Shown here piece after piece: positions 50,479-58,273 of a stretch of 64,000 nt of DNA (position 1 is its first letter; each line of letters opens with the position of its first letter). The notes beneath the pieces were generated by a model that was not told the DNA's origin, did no database searches, and was given only the letters and a program-made list of their open reading frames with translations. The translations under genes and the position numbers were made by a program. This DNA is from an uncultured bacterium (GTDB lineage: Bacteria; Patescibacteriota; Saccharimonadia; Saccharimonadales; Saccharimonadaceae), in NCBI GenBank assembly GCA_903821365.1, contig CAIJKY010000011.1:1-64000 (forward strand). Reading direction: 5' to 3'.

Positions 50479-51324
50479 ATGAAGTTCACCATAAAGCAGT
50501 TCAATGAGAAGTTCCCTACCAGTGATGCCTGTCTCGATTATCTCTGGCAAGTCCACTTTGCGGACAAGCCTTGTGAGAAATGTGGCCTACTTGAAGGTTT
50601 TCATAAACTGCCAAAGCGTCCTGCCTATCAATGTGAATGTGGTAATCAAATCTATCCGCTGGCCAGTACGCCCTTCCATAAAAGTACAACTGACCTTCGC
50701 ACTTGGTTTCTTGCCATCTTCTTTATGACGAACACCCGCTCTGGCATGAGTGCTCTCCAGTTTCAGCGTATTAGTGGCATCACCTACAAAACTGCCTGGC
50801 GCATTTTCAAACAAGTCCGTCTTATGATGGCCGACGACGAAACACTACTCAATGATGCTGTTGAAGTAGACGAAGCCTACATGCACCCGAACCCACAAAA
50901 ACGCAGTACGGCTAAGCCACATAACAGTCAGGTTATGTTTGGTATGGTAGAGCGTGACGGACGCGCAAGGATTAAGCATGTTAAAAGCTCCGGTGTTCGT
51001 GTACTCGTTCCCGAAATCCAAAAGAATATTGGTAAGACGGCCACGATCTACACGGACGAATATGGCTCTTACCGGCTGCTCAAGCGACGCGGTTACCAAC
51101 ATGAAACCGTCAACCATAGTAAACAAGAATACGTTGTCGGCCATGTGCATACGCAAAACGTCGAAAACTTTTGGAGCCAATTTAAGCGCGGTATCTACGG
51201 CGTTTATCGCCACTGCGATCCAAAATATTTGCAGCACTATGCTAACGAGTACGCTTTCCGCTACTCAAATCGCAAGAACAATACACCGATGTTTGAGCTG
51301 GTTTTGGCAAAATCTAGTAAATAA
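50479..51324 (+). CDS. IS1595-family transposase (element 2)
   Basis: 281 residues. Zinc ribbon CEKCGLLEGFHKLPKR ... CECGNQIYPL, DDE domain with VEVDEAYMHPNP, IYTDEYGSYR and NVENFWSQFKRGIYGVYRH. Clearly a different branch from the element 1 enzyme but the same family. TATACT ends 10 nt before the ATG. Intact frame. Confidence 0.94.
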   Translation: MKFTIKQFNEKFPTSDACLDYLWQVHFADKPCEKCGLLEGFHKLPKRPAYQCECGNQIYPLASTPFHKSTTDLRTWFLAIFFMTNTRSGMSALQFQRISGITYKTAWRIFKQVRLMMADDETLLNDAVEVDEAYMHPNPQKRSTAKPHNSQVMFGMVERDGRARIKHVKSSGVRVLVPEIQKNIGKTATIYTDEYGSYRLLKRRGYQHETVNHSKQEYVVGHVHTQNVENFWSQFKRGIYGVYRHCDPKYLQHYANEYAFRYSNRKNNTPMFELVLAKSSK

Positions 51325-51366
51325 TGGTAATCTCCCGGTACCCAATCTACTTTATAAATCTTTATC

Positions 51367-51513
51367 TGTTAAGATAGTAATACCTTCTCGTTTCCCTTCT
51401 ATAAAAATATAGGAGTAGGAGGGATAGGCAAAGAAACTTATATATATAGCCAATCCAATAAATTACAGACATAAAACATCTAACTTAAAATCTAATAACT
51501 TACAAGCTATAAA
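51367..51513 (+). promoter_or_regulatory. Promoter and long leader of the element 2 winged-helix gene
   Basis: CTGTTAAGAT is the counterpart of the CTGTTATAAT extended -10 in element 1. The AT-rich leader of about 130 nt has TCTATaaaaATATAGGA as a hairpin and a purine run AGGAGTAGGAGGGATAGGCA matching the one in element 1. No ribosome-binding site near the ATG. Confidence 0.5.
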
Positions 51514-52401
51514 ATGACAGACAATACTCTATCTACTAATACAGAACTAAACAAACCAGAACCAAAGTACCGTAAAAAACTCAACCAAGAACAGCTGGCA
51601 GTATTAAACCTCCTGTATACATTCAGGTTTGCAAGTAACGAACAAATAGCAAGATACCAAAGAAAACCAAGCAACAAGCATGTCCAAAAGCGGCTCAAAA
51701 TACTCGAAAACCAACAATACGTCGCTAAGCGCTACGATAAGTCCTATAAACTCAAAGGCAAACCAGCCGCCTACTATTTGTTGCCAAAGGGCGCACGGGC
51801 TTTAATAGGTCTAGGCGATCGTGATGAGAATGAGCCAATTAATATCAAGCGCATCTACAAAGATAAAGATGTATCCGAAGGGTTTATGCAACACAGTCTT
51901 AATATCCTCGGCGTCTACCTAGCGCTTAACGCACTACACGGCAATAAGTTAGATTTCTTCACTAAGAGTGACCTTAAATACGAACAATTCGAGTTTTATC
52001 CGCAGCCGTTATCAGATGCCCATGTTCGCATCAGTACCAAAGATGGCGACAAGAACTTCTTTCTTGATATCTTCGAAGATAACCAGCCGTTCTTTGTACT
52101 TATTAGGAAGATTAAGAAATATCTGGAGTACGCCGGCAGTGGCGATTGGCCGGAAGAATCCTTACCGACTATCTTAGTGATCGTCGAGAACAAGAGCGTG
52201 CATAAGCGACTACGGAAGCGGATTACTAAAGAGCTGCGTGACTCGTACGAGGAAGTATCCTTTGCGACGACGAGGTTAGAGTACTTGCTTGATACTGAGT
52301 ATAAAGGCAAAGTCTGGTTCCCGATTGATGAAGATGGCGATGATCCAGACGAACCGACAACACCCGCAATACTTACAAAGCTGCCACGAACGGATGATTA
52401 G
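51514..52401 (+). CDS. Replic_Relax-like winged-helix protein (element 2)
   Basis: 295 residues. The winged-helix region (QEQLAVLNLLYTFRFASNEQ, then HVQKRLKILENQQYVAKRYD and KPAAYYLLPKGARALIG) aligns with the element 1 protein. The C-terminal alpha/beta region and acidic tail (EDGDDPDEPTTP) differ. The 5' codons are AT-rich and ATA/AGA-containing as in element 1. Same position after the transposase, so it is part of the mobile core. Confidence 0.75.
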   Translation: MTDNTLSTNTELNKPEPKYRKKLNQEQLAVLNLLYTFRFASNEQIARYQRKPSNKHVQKRLKILENQQYVAKRYDKSYKLKGKPAAYYLLPKGARALIGLGDRDENEPINIKRIYKDKDVSEGFMQHSLNILGVYLALNALHGNKLDFFTKSDLKYEQFEFYPQPLSDAHVRISTKDGDKNFFLDIFEDNQPFFVLIRKIKKYLEYAGSGDWPEESLPTILVIVENKSVHKRLRKRITKELRDSYEEVSFATTRLEYLLDTEYKGKVWFPIDEDGDDPDEPTTPAILTKLPRTDD

Positions 52402-52402
52402 T

Positions 52403-52456
52403 ACTTCCATTTGCCTTGCGGCAAGTGGAAGTCCCTATTTCCTGGAGGGAAATAGG
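52403..52456. terminator. Paired hairpins between the core module and cargo of element 2
   Basis: ACTTCCATTTGCC (52403-52415) pairs with GGCAAGTGGAAGT (52420-52432), then CCTATTTCC (52434-52442) with GGAAATAGG (52448-52456). The second stem abuts the tyrS stop. Same placement as in element 1; bidirectional termination likely. Confidence 0.7.
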
Positions 52457-53671
52457 CTATTGCCTAAGTCTTACAACCCCGCGCTTGCCCACCTTCAATA
52501 TATCCCCATCACCAAACTGCATGGATCTTTCGGCATCAATCTTCTCGTCATTAAGCTTCACTGCACCTTGTTCAATAAGCCTCCTGGCTTCCGACTTAGT
52601 GCCTACAAAATCTCCAAGAACAAGCAAGCTTGGCCAATCCTTGATCGAATCATCGATAGTTAAGTCTGCCACGTCACCAGGCGTGGCCCGTTTGCTGAAC
52701 TGCTCAGTCCAGGCAATCTTTGCTTTTTCGGCCGCTTCAGCGCTGTGATAAAGTTTTACGATTTCATGCGCTAGTCTCATCTTTACATCGCGTGGGTTTG
52801 TTCCGTCTTTCAAGCTTGTCTCAATCTTTTCTATTTCTGTCATTGAAAGATAGGTGCAGTCAATAAAGCATTGCACTAAACCTTCGTCGGCGAGCGCCAT
52901 GGCCTTACCAAACATATCGTTTGGCTCGGCTTTTAAGCTTACCCCTGTGCCTAGACTTTTACTCATGAGTTTTTCGCCTGTAGCTCGGTTTGTTAGCAAG
53001 GTTGTTGTCATGACAAATTTGTCTTTGCTGTTATAGCGCTTCTGTAGTGTGCGGCCAGCCATCATATTGAAAAGCTGGTCACTACCACCAATCTCTAAAT
53101 CGGCATCCAGTGCCACGGAATCGTACCCCTGCATGAGCGGGTAGAAGAACTCATGCATGAAAAGAGGCTTGTTGGCTGAAAGACGCTTTTGGAAGGCGTC
53201 ACGCTCGATCATTTGCTGGACGGTAAAGTTTGCCGCCAATTCAGCTGTATCGGCGAAGGTAAGCTTTGAAAGCCAGTCCGAATTGAATCTAAACTCTATT
53301 GGATTGTCACTAGCGCCAAAGTCAAGAATCTTGGAAATCTGCGACTTGAATGAGGCAAGGTTCTCTTCAACCTCCGCACGCGTTAGTTGCTGGCGCAGCG
53401 AGCTTTTGTCGCTTGGGTCGCCAATCATGGCGGTGAAGTCGCCGACGAGTACAATGATCTTATGACCTAAATTATGTAAGCGCTTTAGAATGATGTAGTT
53501 CGTTGAGTGACCGATATGAATATAATCGGCAGTTGGGTCAATACCCATGTAGATACGAAGTTGCTTGCCCGAGAGAAGTTTTTCTCTTAGCGCTTCTTTG
53601 CTTGGAAAGATAGTCTCCACGGAACGGGTTAGGATTTCATCAATTAGAGATGGATCTGTCAAAATATGCAT
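52457..53671 (-). CDS. tyrS: Tyrosyl-tRNA synthetase carried by element 2
   Basis: 404 residues, full length. IYMGIDPTADYIHIGHSTNY holds the HIGH motif, KLMSKSLGTGVSL is of the MSKS type seen in the TyrZ branch (the TyrS branch has KFGKS/T), and the C-terminal S4 domain reads RRLIEQGAVKLNDEKI. AGGAG lies 6 nt before the ATG, rare here, and a terminator-like hairpin stands about 55 nt upstream. It charges tRNA-Tyr. Whether it is the only tyrS of the cell, or a resistance or spare copy, cannot be told from the window. Confidence 0.95.
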   Translation of the reverse strand: MHILTDPSLIDEILTRSVETIFPSKEALREKLLSGKQLRIYMGIDPTADYIHIGHSTNYIILKRLHNLGHKIIVLVGDFTAMIGDPSDKSSLRQQLTRAEVEENLASFKSQISKILDFGASDNPIEFRFNSDWLSKLTFADTAELAANFTVQQMIERDAFQKRLSANKPLFMHEFFYPLMQGYDSVALDADLEIGGSDQLFNMMAGRTLQKRYNSKDKFVMTTTLLTNRATGEKLMSKSLGTGVSLKAEPNDMFGKAMALADEGLVQCFIDCTYLSMTEIEKIETSLKDGTNPRDVKMRLAHEIVKLYHSAEAAEKAKIAWTEQFSKRATPGDVADLTIDDSIKDWPSLLVLGDFVGTKSEARRLIEQGAVKLNDEKIDAERSMQFGDGDILKVGKRGVVRLRQ

Positions 53672-53723
53672 AGTTACTCCTACGAGAGAGGTTAGAGTTT
53701 ATAGAGCTAGTATGAGATAGAAT

Positions 53724-53745
53724 AAAAAGGTGTTCGTGGAACACC
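53724..53745 (-). terminator. Terminator-like hairpin in the tyrS upstream region
   Basis: GGTGTTC and GAACACC (loop of 3) then TTTTTATT on the minus strand. It either ends the 53-residue gene transcript or attenuates tyrS. No T-box sequence was recognised. Confidence 0.75.
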
Positions 53746-53855
53746 ATAATAGGTACGATATGCGCAGTTTCTATTTTGACAGAAGAGCATGATGTTATTT
53801 TAACATAACTTTCTATTTAAAGATAAAGGATCGAGCTTAGGTTCAAGTCCGGCAA

Positions 53856-54017
53856 TTAGCTATGTTTCTTCTTGACAGTTCGCCTGACAATTTCTTCAAA
53901 CCGCTCCTTGCCTTGAGCATGGTCTAGGATTACCTTTTCGGTTTTGAGCTGCTTTTCAACCTTTTCTAGCCATGCCTTATCTTTTTCAGTCGGCTTGGAT
54001 ATTGTCTTTGGCTTCAT
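53856..54017 (-). CDS. Small helical protein, 53 aa
   Basis: 53 residues, MKPKTISKPTEKDKAWLEKV at the start, highly charged (Lys/Glu) and probably one long helix. TATACT ends 6 nt before the ATG (leaderless). It is inside element 2 upstream of tyrS. Loosely like the charged small protein at the right end of element 1 in character, but not clearly homologous. Confidence 0.6.
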   Translation of the reverse strand: MKPKTISKPTEKDKAWLEKVEKQLKTEKVILDHAQGKERFEEIVRRTVKKKHS

Positions 54018-54055
54018 GCTTCTAGTATATATCGAAATAGATATTCAATTCAGTA

Positions 54056-54078
54056 TATGGCTTGAGGGTATAATTGCC
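54056..54078. repeat. Right terminal inverted repeat of element 2
   Basis: TATGGCTTGAGGGTATAATTGCC without spaces ends in TATAATTGCC; its reverse complement matches the left end at 19 of 23 positions, with both extreme 9-bp ends identical. Confidence 0.88.
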
Positions 54079-54211
54079 TCAGAAAAGTATTGACATATGT
54101 AGTATAATGTATTTAAATTGTACGAACGAAAGCGGCTGAGTGTGCAAATGCTCAACCGAGGCGCGCGTGCGTCGTCTTTCGTGAGGACTACCAGAAGGGA
54201 CAACCCAGACG

Positions 54212-54721
54212 ATGGGTACCATCAAGAAGGGCCTCGCGGCCCTGCGCTCGTTCGCGAGGACCAAGATCGGGCGCGGCCTGATCTCGATGTTCGTGGTGCT
54301 CGGCGTGATCGGCGGCTCCACGGTGGCGATCACCGGCGTGGCCGAGGCCAGCGCTTCGGGCTGCACGTACTACGGTAGCGGTCTGCGTGGACCGATCCGC
54401 AACGGGCAGTACTGCAGCGGGGTCAACGGCAGCGGCACGTACATCAACTTCGTGCCGACGGGGAGCTTCGGCGCTTCGGTGCCGTTCGTCAACAACCTGT
54501 GCAACCCGTCGCAGCGGCTGGCGGTCTACGACCGCTGGGGGCGTCTGGTCGCGACCCGCCAGGGCGGGCAGCTCACGGGCTGCTCCTGGGGGACGTGGAA
54601 CAGCGTGCCCGGGATCGGCGTCTACTGGAGCTTCCCGGCGGCGGCGTACGGCTTCGTGCTGGTGACCCTGCAGGACTCGGGGCGCGACGTGGCCACCGTG
54701 AAGTTCGGCCTCGGCGGGTAG
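54212..54721 (+). CDS. Secreted GC-rich protein
   Basis: 169 residues. A long basic leader (MGTIKKGLAALRSFARTKIG) precedes a hydrophobic signal LISMFVVLGVIGGSTVAIT and an AEASA cleavage site, so it should be exported. The mature part of about 120 residues has four cysteines, spaced like two disulfides (GCTYYGSG, QYCSG, NLCNP, GCSWG). GC-rich codons throughout. AGAAGGGACAACC gives a ribosome-binding site. Element 2 sits 125 bp upstream. Function unknown; foreign origin likely. Confidence 0.75.
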   Translation: MGTIKKGLAALRSFARTKIGRGLISMFVVLGVIGGSTVAITGVAEASASGCTYYGSGLRGPIRNGQYCSGVNGSGTYINFVPTGSFGASVPFVNNLCNPSQRLAVYDRWGRLVATRQGGQLTGCSWGTWNSVPGIGVYWSFPAAAYGFVLVTLQDSGRDVATVKFGLGG

Positions 54722-54737
54722 TCCTCACCATCCGTCT

Positions 54738-54770
54738 CCACGGCTCGGCGCAACGCGCGTCGAGCCGTGG
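54738..54770 (+). terminator. Hairpin after the secreted GC-rich gene
   Basis: CCACGGCTCG (54738-54747) and CGAGCCGTGG (54761-54770), perfect 10 bp, 16 nt beyond the stop. Confidence 0.75.
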
Positions 54771-54802
54771 AACGGCTCTCAAACTTTTATATCGTTACTT
54801 AG

Positions 54803-54866
54803 CCCGTCTAGTAAAAATCGCACAGCCCTCTATAAATAGGGCGTCGGCTTTTACTAGGCGGGTTTT
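54803..54866 (+). terminator. Long nested hairpin before the helicase gene
   Basis: CCCGTCTAGTAAAA (54803-54816) pairs with TTTTACTAGGCGGG (54849-54862) over 14 bp with one wobble, then TTTT. GCCCT...AGGGC forms a second hairpin inside it. It ends about 18 nt before the start of the helicase gene. Confidence 0.65.
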
Positions 54867-54884
54867 CGCGTACAATAGACAGCA

Positions 54885-57800
54885 ATGACCCGATTCCAAA
54901 CCGCCTACAATCAACTTAACGCCGCTCAAAAACAAGCCGTCGATACCGTCGATGGGCCACTACTTGTGCTTGCAGGGCCAGGGACGGGCAAGACACAGCT
55001 GCTTGGCATGCGGGTGGCTAACATCTTAATTAAAACTGATACGTTGCCACAAAACATTCTGTGTCTAACATTTACGGAGAGTGGTGCTGCCAACATGCGC
55101 GAGCGCTTATCACGTTTTATTGGCCAGGCGGCGTATGATGTGCAGATTGCGACCTATCATGAATTTGGCGGCAGCTTGATTCGCCGTTTTCCAGAATATT
55201 TTACCGAGACACGGCTCGAGCGGCCAATTGACGATCTTGGCAAGCACCAGATTATCGAAGCGATCGTCAGTGAAATGAGCTATCTTAATCCACTCAAGCA
55301 AACTCAGCACCACCTGAGCGATTTGATTTCAACGATTAGCGAGTTAAAGCGCGCCTTGCTTACTGGCGATGATTTACGGGAATTGGCCGCCGAGAACCAT
55401 AGTTTCATGACACTGGCCGATATGGCAATTGGTGATGTGCTCAGTGATTTTACGCGCATGCCCAGCAAAGCAGCCGTCGCGGTGCCATTGTTTCGCGAAA
55501 TAGAAGCACGGCTTACTAGCCTTGTGCCCGCGGCGCCAATCAACGACCGGTTTACGCCACTTGCAACTCTTGCGACAACGAGTCTTAATGCAGCAATTAC
55601 CGATGCCGACACAACCGACAAAACTACGCCGCTGACCAAATGGAAAAACGATTGGCTGGCCAAAAATAACGACAACCAGTTCGTTATTGATGGAGCACTG
55701 GCTAACAAGCGGCTTGAAGCTCTAGCTGACGTCAGCGAGCAATACCACGATGCGCTTGAAAAGCAGGGCTACTACGATTTCGACGACATGATTTTACGCT
55801 CAATTAGCGCACTCGAAAACAACGATGATTTACGTTACAGCCTCCAAGAGCGCTACCAGTACCTGCTACTTGATGAATTCCAGGATACCAACGCCGCTCA
55901 GTTTAAATTGGTTGAATTGCTGACCGATAATCCGGTACACGAAAACCGCCCGAATGTAATGGCAGTCGGTGATGATGATCAAGCCATCTATGCATTTCAA
56001 GGTGCGAATTATTCGAACATGCTCGATTTCTTTAATGCTTACCGCGAAGTTGGCATTATCAACTTAACCGAAAATTATCGTTCGCACGCCGATATCTTGG
56101 CGACCGCGCACAAAGTTGCCAGCCAAATTGAGGCGCGACTACAGCATCATTTCCCTGGTCTCGAAAAACTCTTGGTTGCGAGTAACTCAAAATTGCCAAA
56201 ACAATCTGAGTTATCGCGCCATGAGTTTATTAGCGACATTGCACAGTACGATTGGATTGCTAACGAAATCGAACAGCTCATTAAAAAAGGGCAGTCACCA
56301 CATGATATTGCAGTTCTGGCACCAAAGCATAAGTTTCTTGAGCAACTAGTGGCCCACCTTAACCAACGACACATTCCCGTTGCTTACGAGAAGCGCGAGA
56401 ATATCCTAGAGGCGAGTGTTATCCGGCAGCTCCTCGGCATGAGCAAGCTTGTCCTTGCCATCCGTGACAGCAACCAGGCAGTCGCGGGCGCGCTCTGGCC
56501 AGAAGTGCTGAGCTATGACTTTTGGCAGCTGCCAGCCAGTACTATCTGGCAAACTAGCTGGGCAGTCAGCGATAGCCGCGGTACGCTCAATTGGAGTCAA
56601 GCGCTTCTTGAAAATGAACTATTCATCCGCCCGGCGCTTTTGTTGCTCACACTTGCCGCTCAGGCCGACACGTTGCCGCTGGAGCAGATGCTTGACCATC
56701 TTATCGGCACTGCCGCCATTACCACCAACGATGAACGTCTAGCGGAGGCGAGCTCGCCACTGCGTGATTATCTGCTTGCCCCAGATCCAAGTGACGTCAC
56801 CGAGCCGGAGCTGTTTTATCACACTTTGTCGCATCTGGCCGTCTTGCGCGCCAAGCTGCGCGAACATCAACAAGCCGCCGACCACCCGCTTGTGCTCCGT
56901 GATCTGATTGATTTTGTAGCACTCTACGAGCGTTCAGGCCAACAAATGCTCAACACCAGCCCATACAATCAACATGCCGATGCCGTGCAGTTGATGACCG
57001 TTTTTAAGGCCAAGGGGCTTGAGTTTAATCACGTGTTCTTGCCCAGCATTCACGATGATGTCTGGGGCGAAACCTCACGTGGCGGTAGCAATCGTTTAAC
57101 ATTGCCCGCAAATTTGGCTCCTGTCAGGCCTGGCGCGACAACGCCAGATGAACGGCTACGCATCTTTTTCGTAGCAATCACTCGTGCACGACTTGGGTTG
57201 CATTTTACTAGTTTCACGAGCAGTTTTAGCGGTAAGGCGACCAGAAGGTTGAAATACATGGACGAGCAGGAGACAGCTGATGGCGGCCATGCTGCACTTG
57301 TCTTGCCTGAGTATGCTCAGCCAGTTATTCAGCACAACGACACACCGCTCAGCATCGAGCAGCTCGAACTCGACTGGCGCACAAAACACTTTGAGCAGAG
57401 CGATGCCAGCCTTAAGGACTTACTGAGCGAACGTATCAAGGATTACCAATTAAGCCCGACACACCTCAACATGTTTACTGACCTGATATACGGCGGCCCA
57501 AGGGCGTTCTTCTTCAACATCTTATTACGCTTTCCAACTGCCCCTGGCGTTGATGGTATGTTTGGCACCGCCATGCACGAAACACTTGAATGGGTTCAGC
57601 AAAGTCGCAAGAAACAAGCCGAGCTCCCAGCAATCAGTGATATTGAGGCTCATTTTTCAGCTAATCTCGCTGCATTACAACTGCCAGAAACAACACTGCA
57701 GCAATTACAAGAGCGTGGCCATCACGCGCTACGTGCCTATATTCCAGCGCGAGGCGAGACATTACAAGCAAACGACATTTCAGAGGCCAACTTTAGAAAC

Positions 57801-58232
57801 GAAGGCGTTTTTGTCGGCAAAGCTCACCTTAATGGCAAAATTGACCGACTTATTATCGATAAAGCCACAAAGCGCATCACTGTCGTTGATTACAAAACCG
57901 GCGCCAGCTACGGAGCTTGGAAAAAAGATGCTAAGCTGCACAAATATCGCCAACAATTGTACGGCTATAAATTACTGATTGAGGGCTCACACAGTTACCG
58001 CGGCTACACCGTCGATCGTGGCATACTCGAATTTGTCGAGCCAGATACTAATGGCGTTATCAATTCACTTGAGCTAACATTCAACGATGACGAGCTCGCT
58101 CGAACCAAGCAATTACTTGAGGCCATGTGGCAAAAAGTGCAAGACCTTGACATGCCCGATGTAAGCCAATATGGCACGACGCTCAAAGACATTGAGCGAT
58201 TTGAAGATGACCTGCTCACTTCAACTGTCTAA
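54885..58232 (+). CDS. UvrD/PcrA-like helicase with C-terminal PD-(D/E)XK nuclease domain
   Basis: 1115 residues. Superfamily 1A motifs in order: Walker A LAGPGTGKTQLL, DEFQDTNAAQF, VGDDDQAIYAFQGA, LTENYRSH, MTVFKAKGLEFNHVFLP, VAITRARLGLHF. The last 280 residues are nuclease-like, with GKIDRLIID (metal Asp) and ITVVDYKTG (D-Y-K) as in RecB/AddB-type nucleases. It probably acts in double-strand break repair or foreign-DNA degradation. TACAAT ends 8 nt before the ATG (leaderless). Confidence 0.92.
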   Translation: MTRFQTAYNQLNAAQKQAVDTVDGPLLVLAGPGTGKTQLLGMRVANILIKTDTLPQNILCLTFTESGAANMRERLSRFIGQAAYDVQIATYHEFGGSLIRRFPEYFTETRLERPIDDLGKHQIIEAIVSEMSYLNPLKQTQHHLSDLISTISELKRALLTGDDLRELAAENHSFMTLADMAIGDVLSDFTRMPSKAAVAVPLFREIEARLTSLVPAAPINDRFTPLATLATTSLNAAITDADTTDKTTPLTKWKNDWLAKNNDNQFVIDGALANKRLEALADVSEQYHDALEKQGYYDFDDMILRSISALENNDDLRYSLQERYQYLLLDEFQDTNAAQFKLVELLTDNPVHENRPNVMAVGDDDQAIYAFQGANYSNMLDFFNAYREVGIINLTENYRSHADILATAHKVASQIEARLQHHFPGLEKLLVASNSKLPKQSELSRHEFISDIAQYDWIANEIEQLIKKGQSPHDIAVLAPKHKFLEQLVAHLNQRHIPVAYEKRENILEASVIRQLLGMSKLVLAIRDSNQAVAGALWPEVLSYDFWQLPASTIWQTSWAVSDSRGTLNWSQALLENELFIRPALLLLTLAAQADTLPLEQMLDHLIGTAAITTNDERLAEASSPLRDYLLAPDPSDVTEPELFYHTLSHLAVLRAKLREHQQAADHPLVLRDLIDFVALYERSGQQMLNTSPYNQHADAVQLMTVFKAKGLEFNHVFLPSIHDDVWGETSRGGSNRLTLPANLAPVRPGATTPDERLRIFFVAITRARLGLHFTSFTSSFSGKATRRLKYMDEQETADGGHAALVLPEYAQPVIQHNDTPLSIEQLELDWRTKHFEQSDASLKDLLSERIKDYQLSPTHLNMFTDLIYGGPRAFFFNILLRFPTAPGVDGMFGTAMHETLEWVQQSRKKQAELPAISDIEAHFSANLAALQLPETTLQQLQERGHHALRAYIPARGETLQANDISEANFRNEGVFVGKAHLNGKIDRLIIDKATKRITVVDYKTGASYGAWKKDAKLHKYRQQLYGYKLLIEGSHSYRGYTVDRGILEFVEPDTNGVINSLELTFNDDELARTKQLLEAMWQKVQDLDMPDVSQYGTTLKDIERFEDDLLTSTV

Positions 58233-58273
58233 CGTTTTGGACGAAGCGGCAAGTAGGCTATGATAAAGATAGT

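Larger units (their letters stand above)
50428..54078 (+). mobile_element. Element 2: 3.65-kb IS1595-type transposon carrying tyrS
   Basis: Flanked by a perfect 8-bp duplication, with 23-bp ends matching at 19 positions. Gene order: transposase and Replic_Relax-like protein (plus), then a tyrosyl-tRNA synthetase gene and a 53-residue protein gene (minus). The core module is laid out as in element 1 but the proteins and repeats differ clearly, so this is a related but not recently copied element. The whole unit, including tyrS, lies within one pair of ends. Confidence 0.9.
50420..54086. repeat. 8-bp target-site duplication TCAGAAAA flanking element 2
   Basis: TCAGAAAA at 50420-50427 and at 54079-54086, directly outside the inverted repeats of element 2. 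Confidence 0.92.

Noticed and set aside
53840-53870. tRNA-like T arm (GGTTCAAGTCC) near the tyrS upstream region
   Set aside because: The flanking bases do not pair as a T stem and no acceptor or anticodon arm can be formed; it overlaps the end of the 53-residue gene.
38037-54078. Single composite transposon made of the two IS1595 copies
   Set aside because: Each element has its own pair of ends and its own different 8-bp duplication, so they are two independent insertions.
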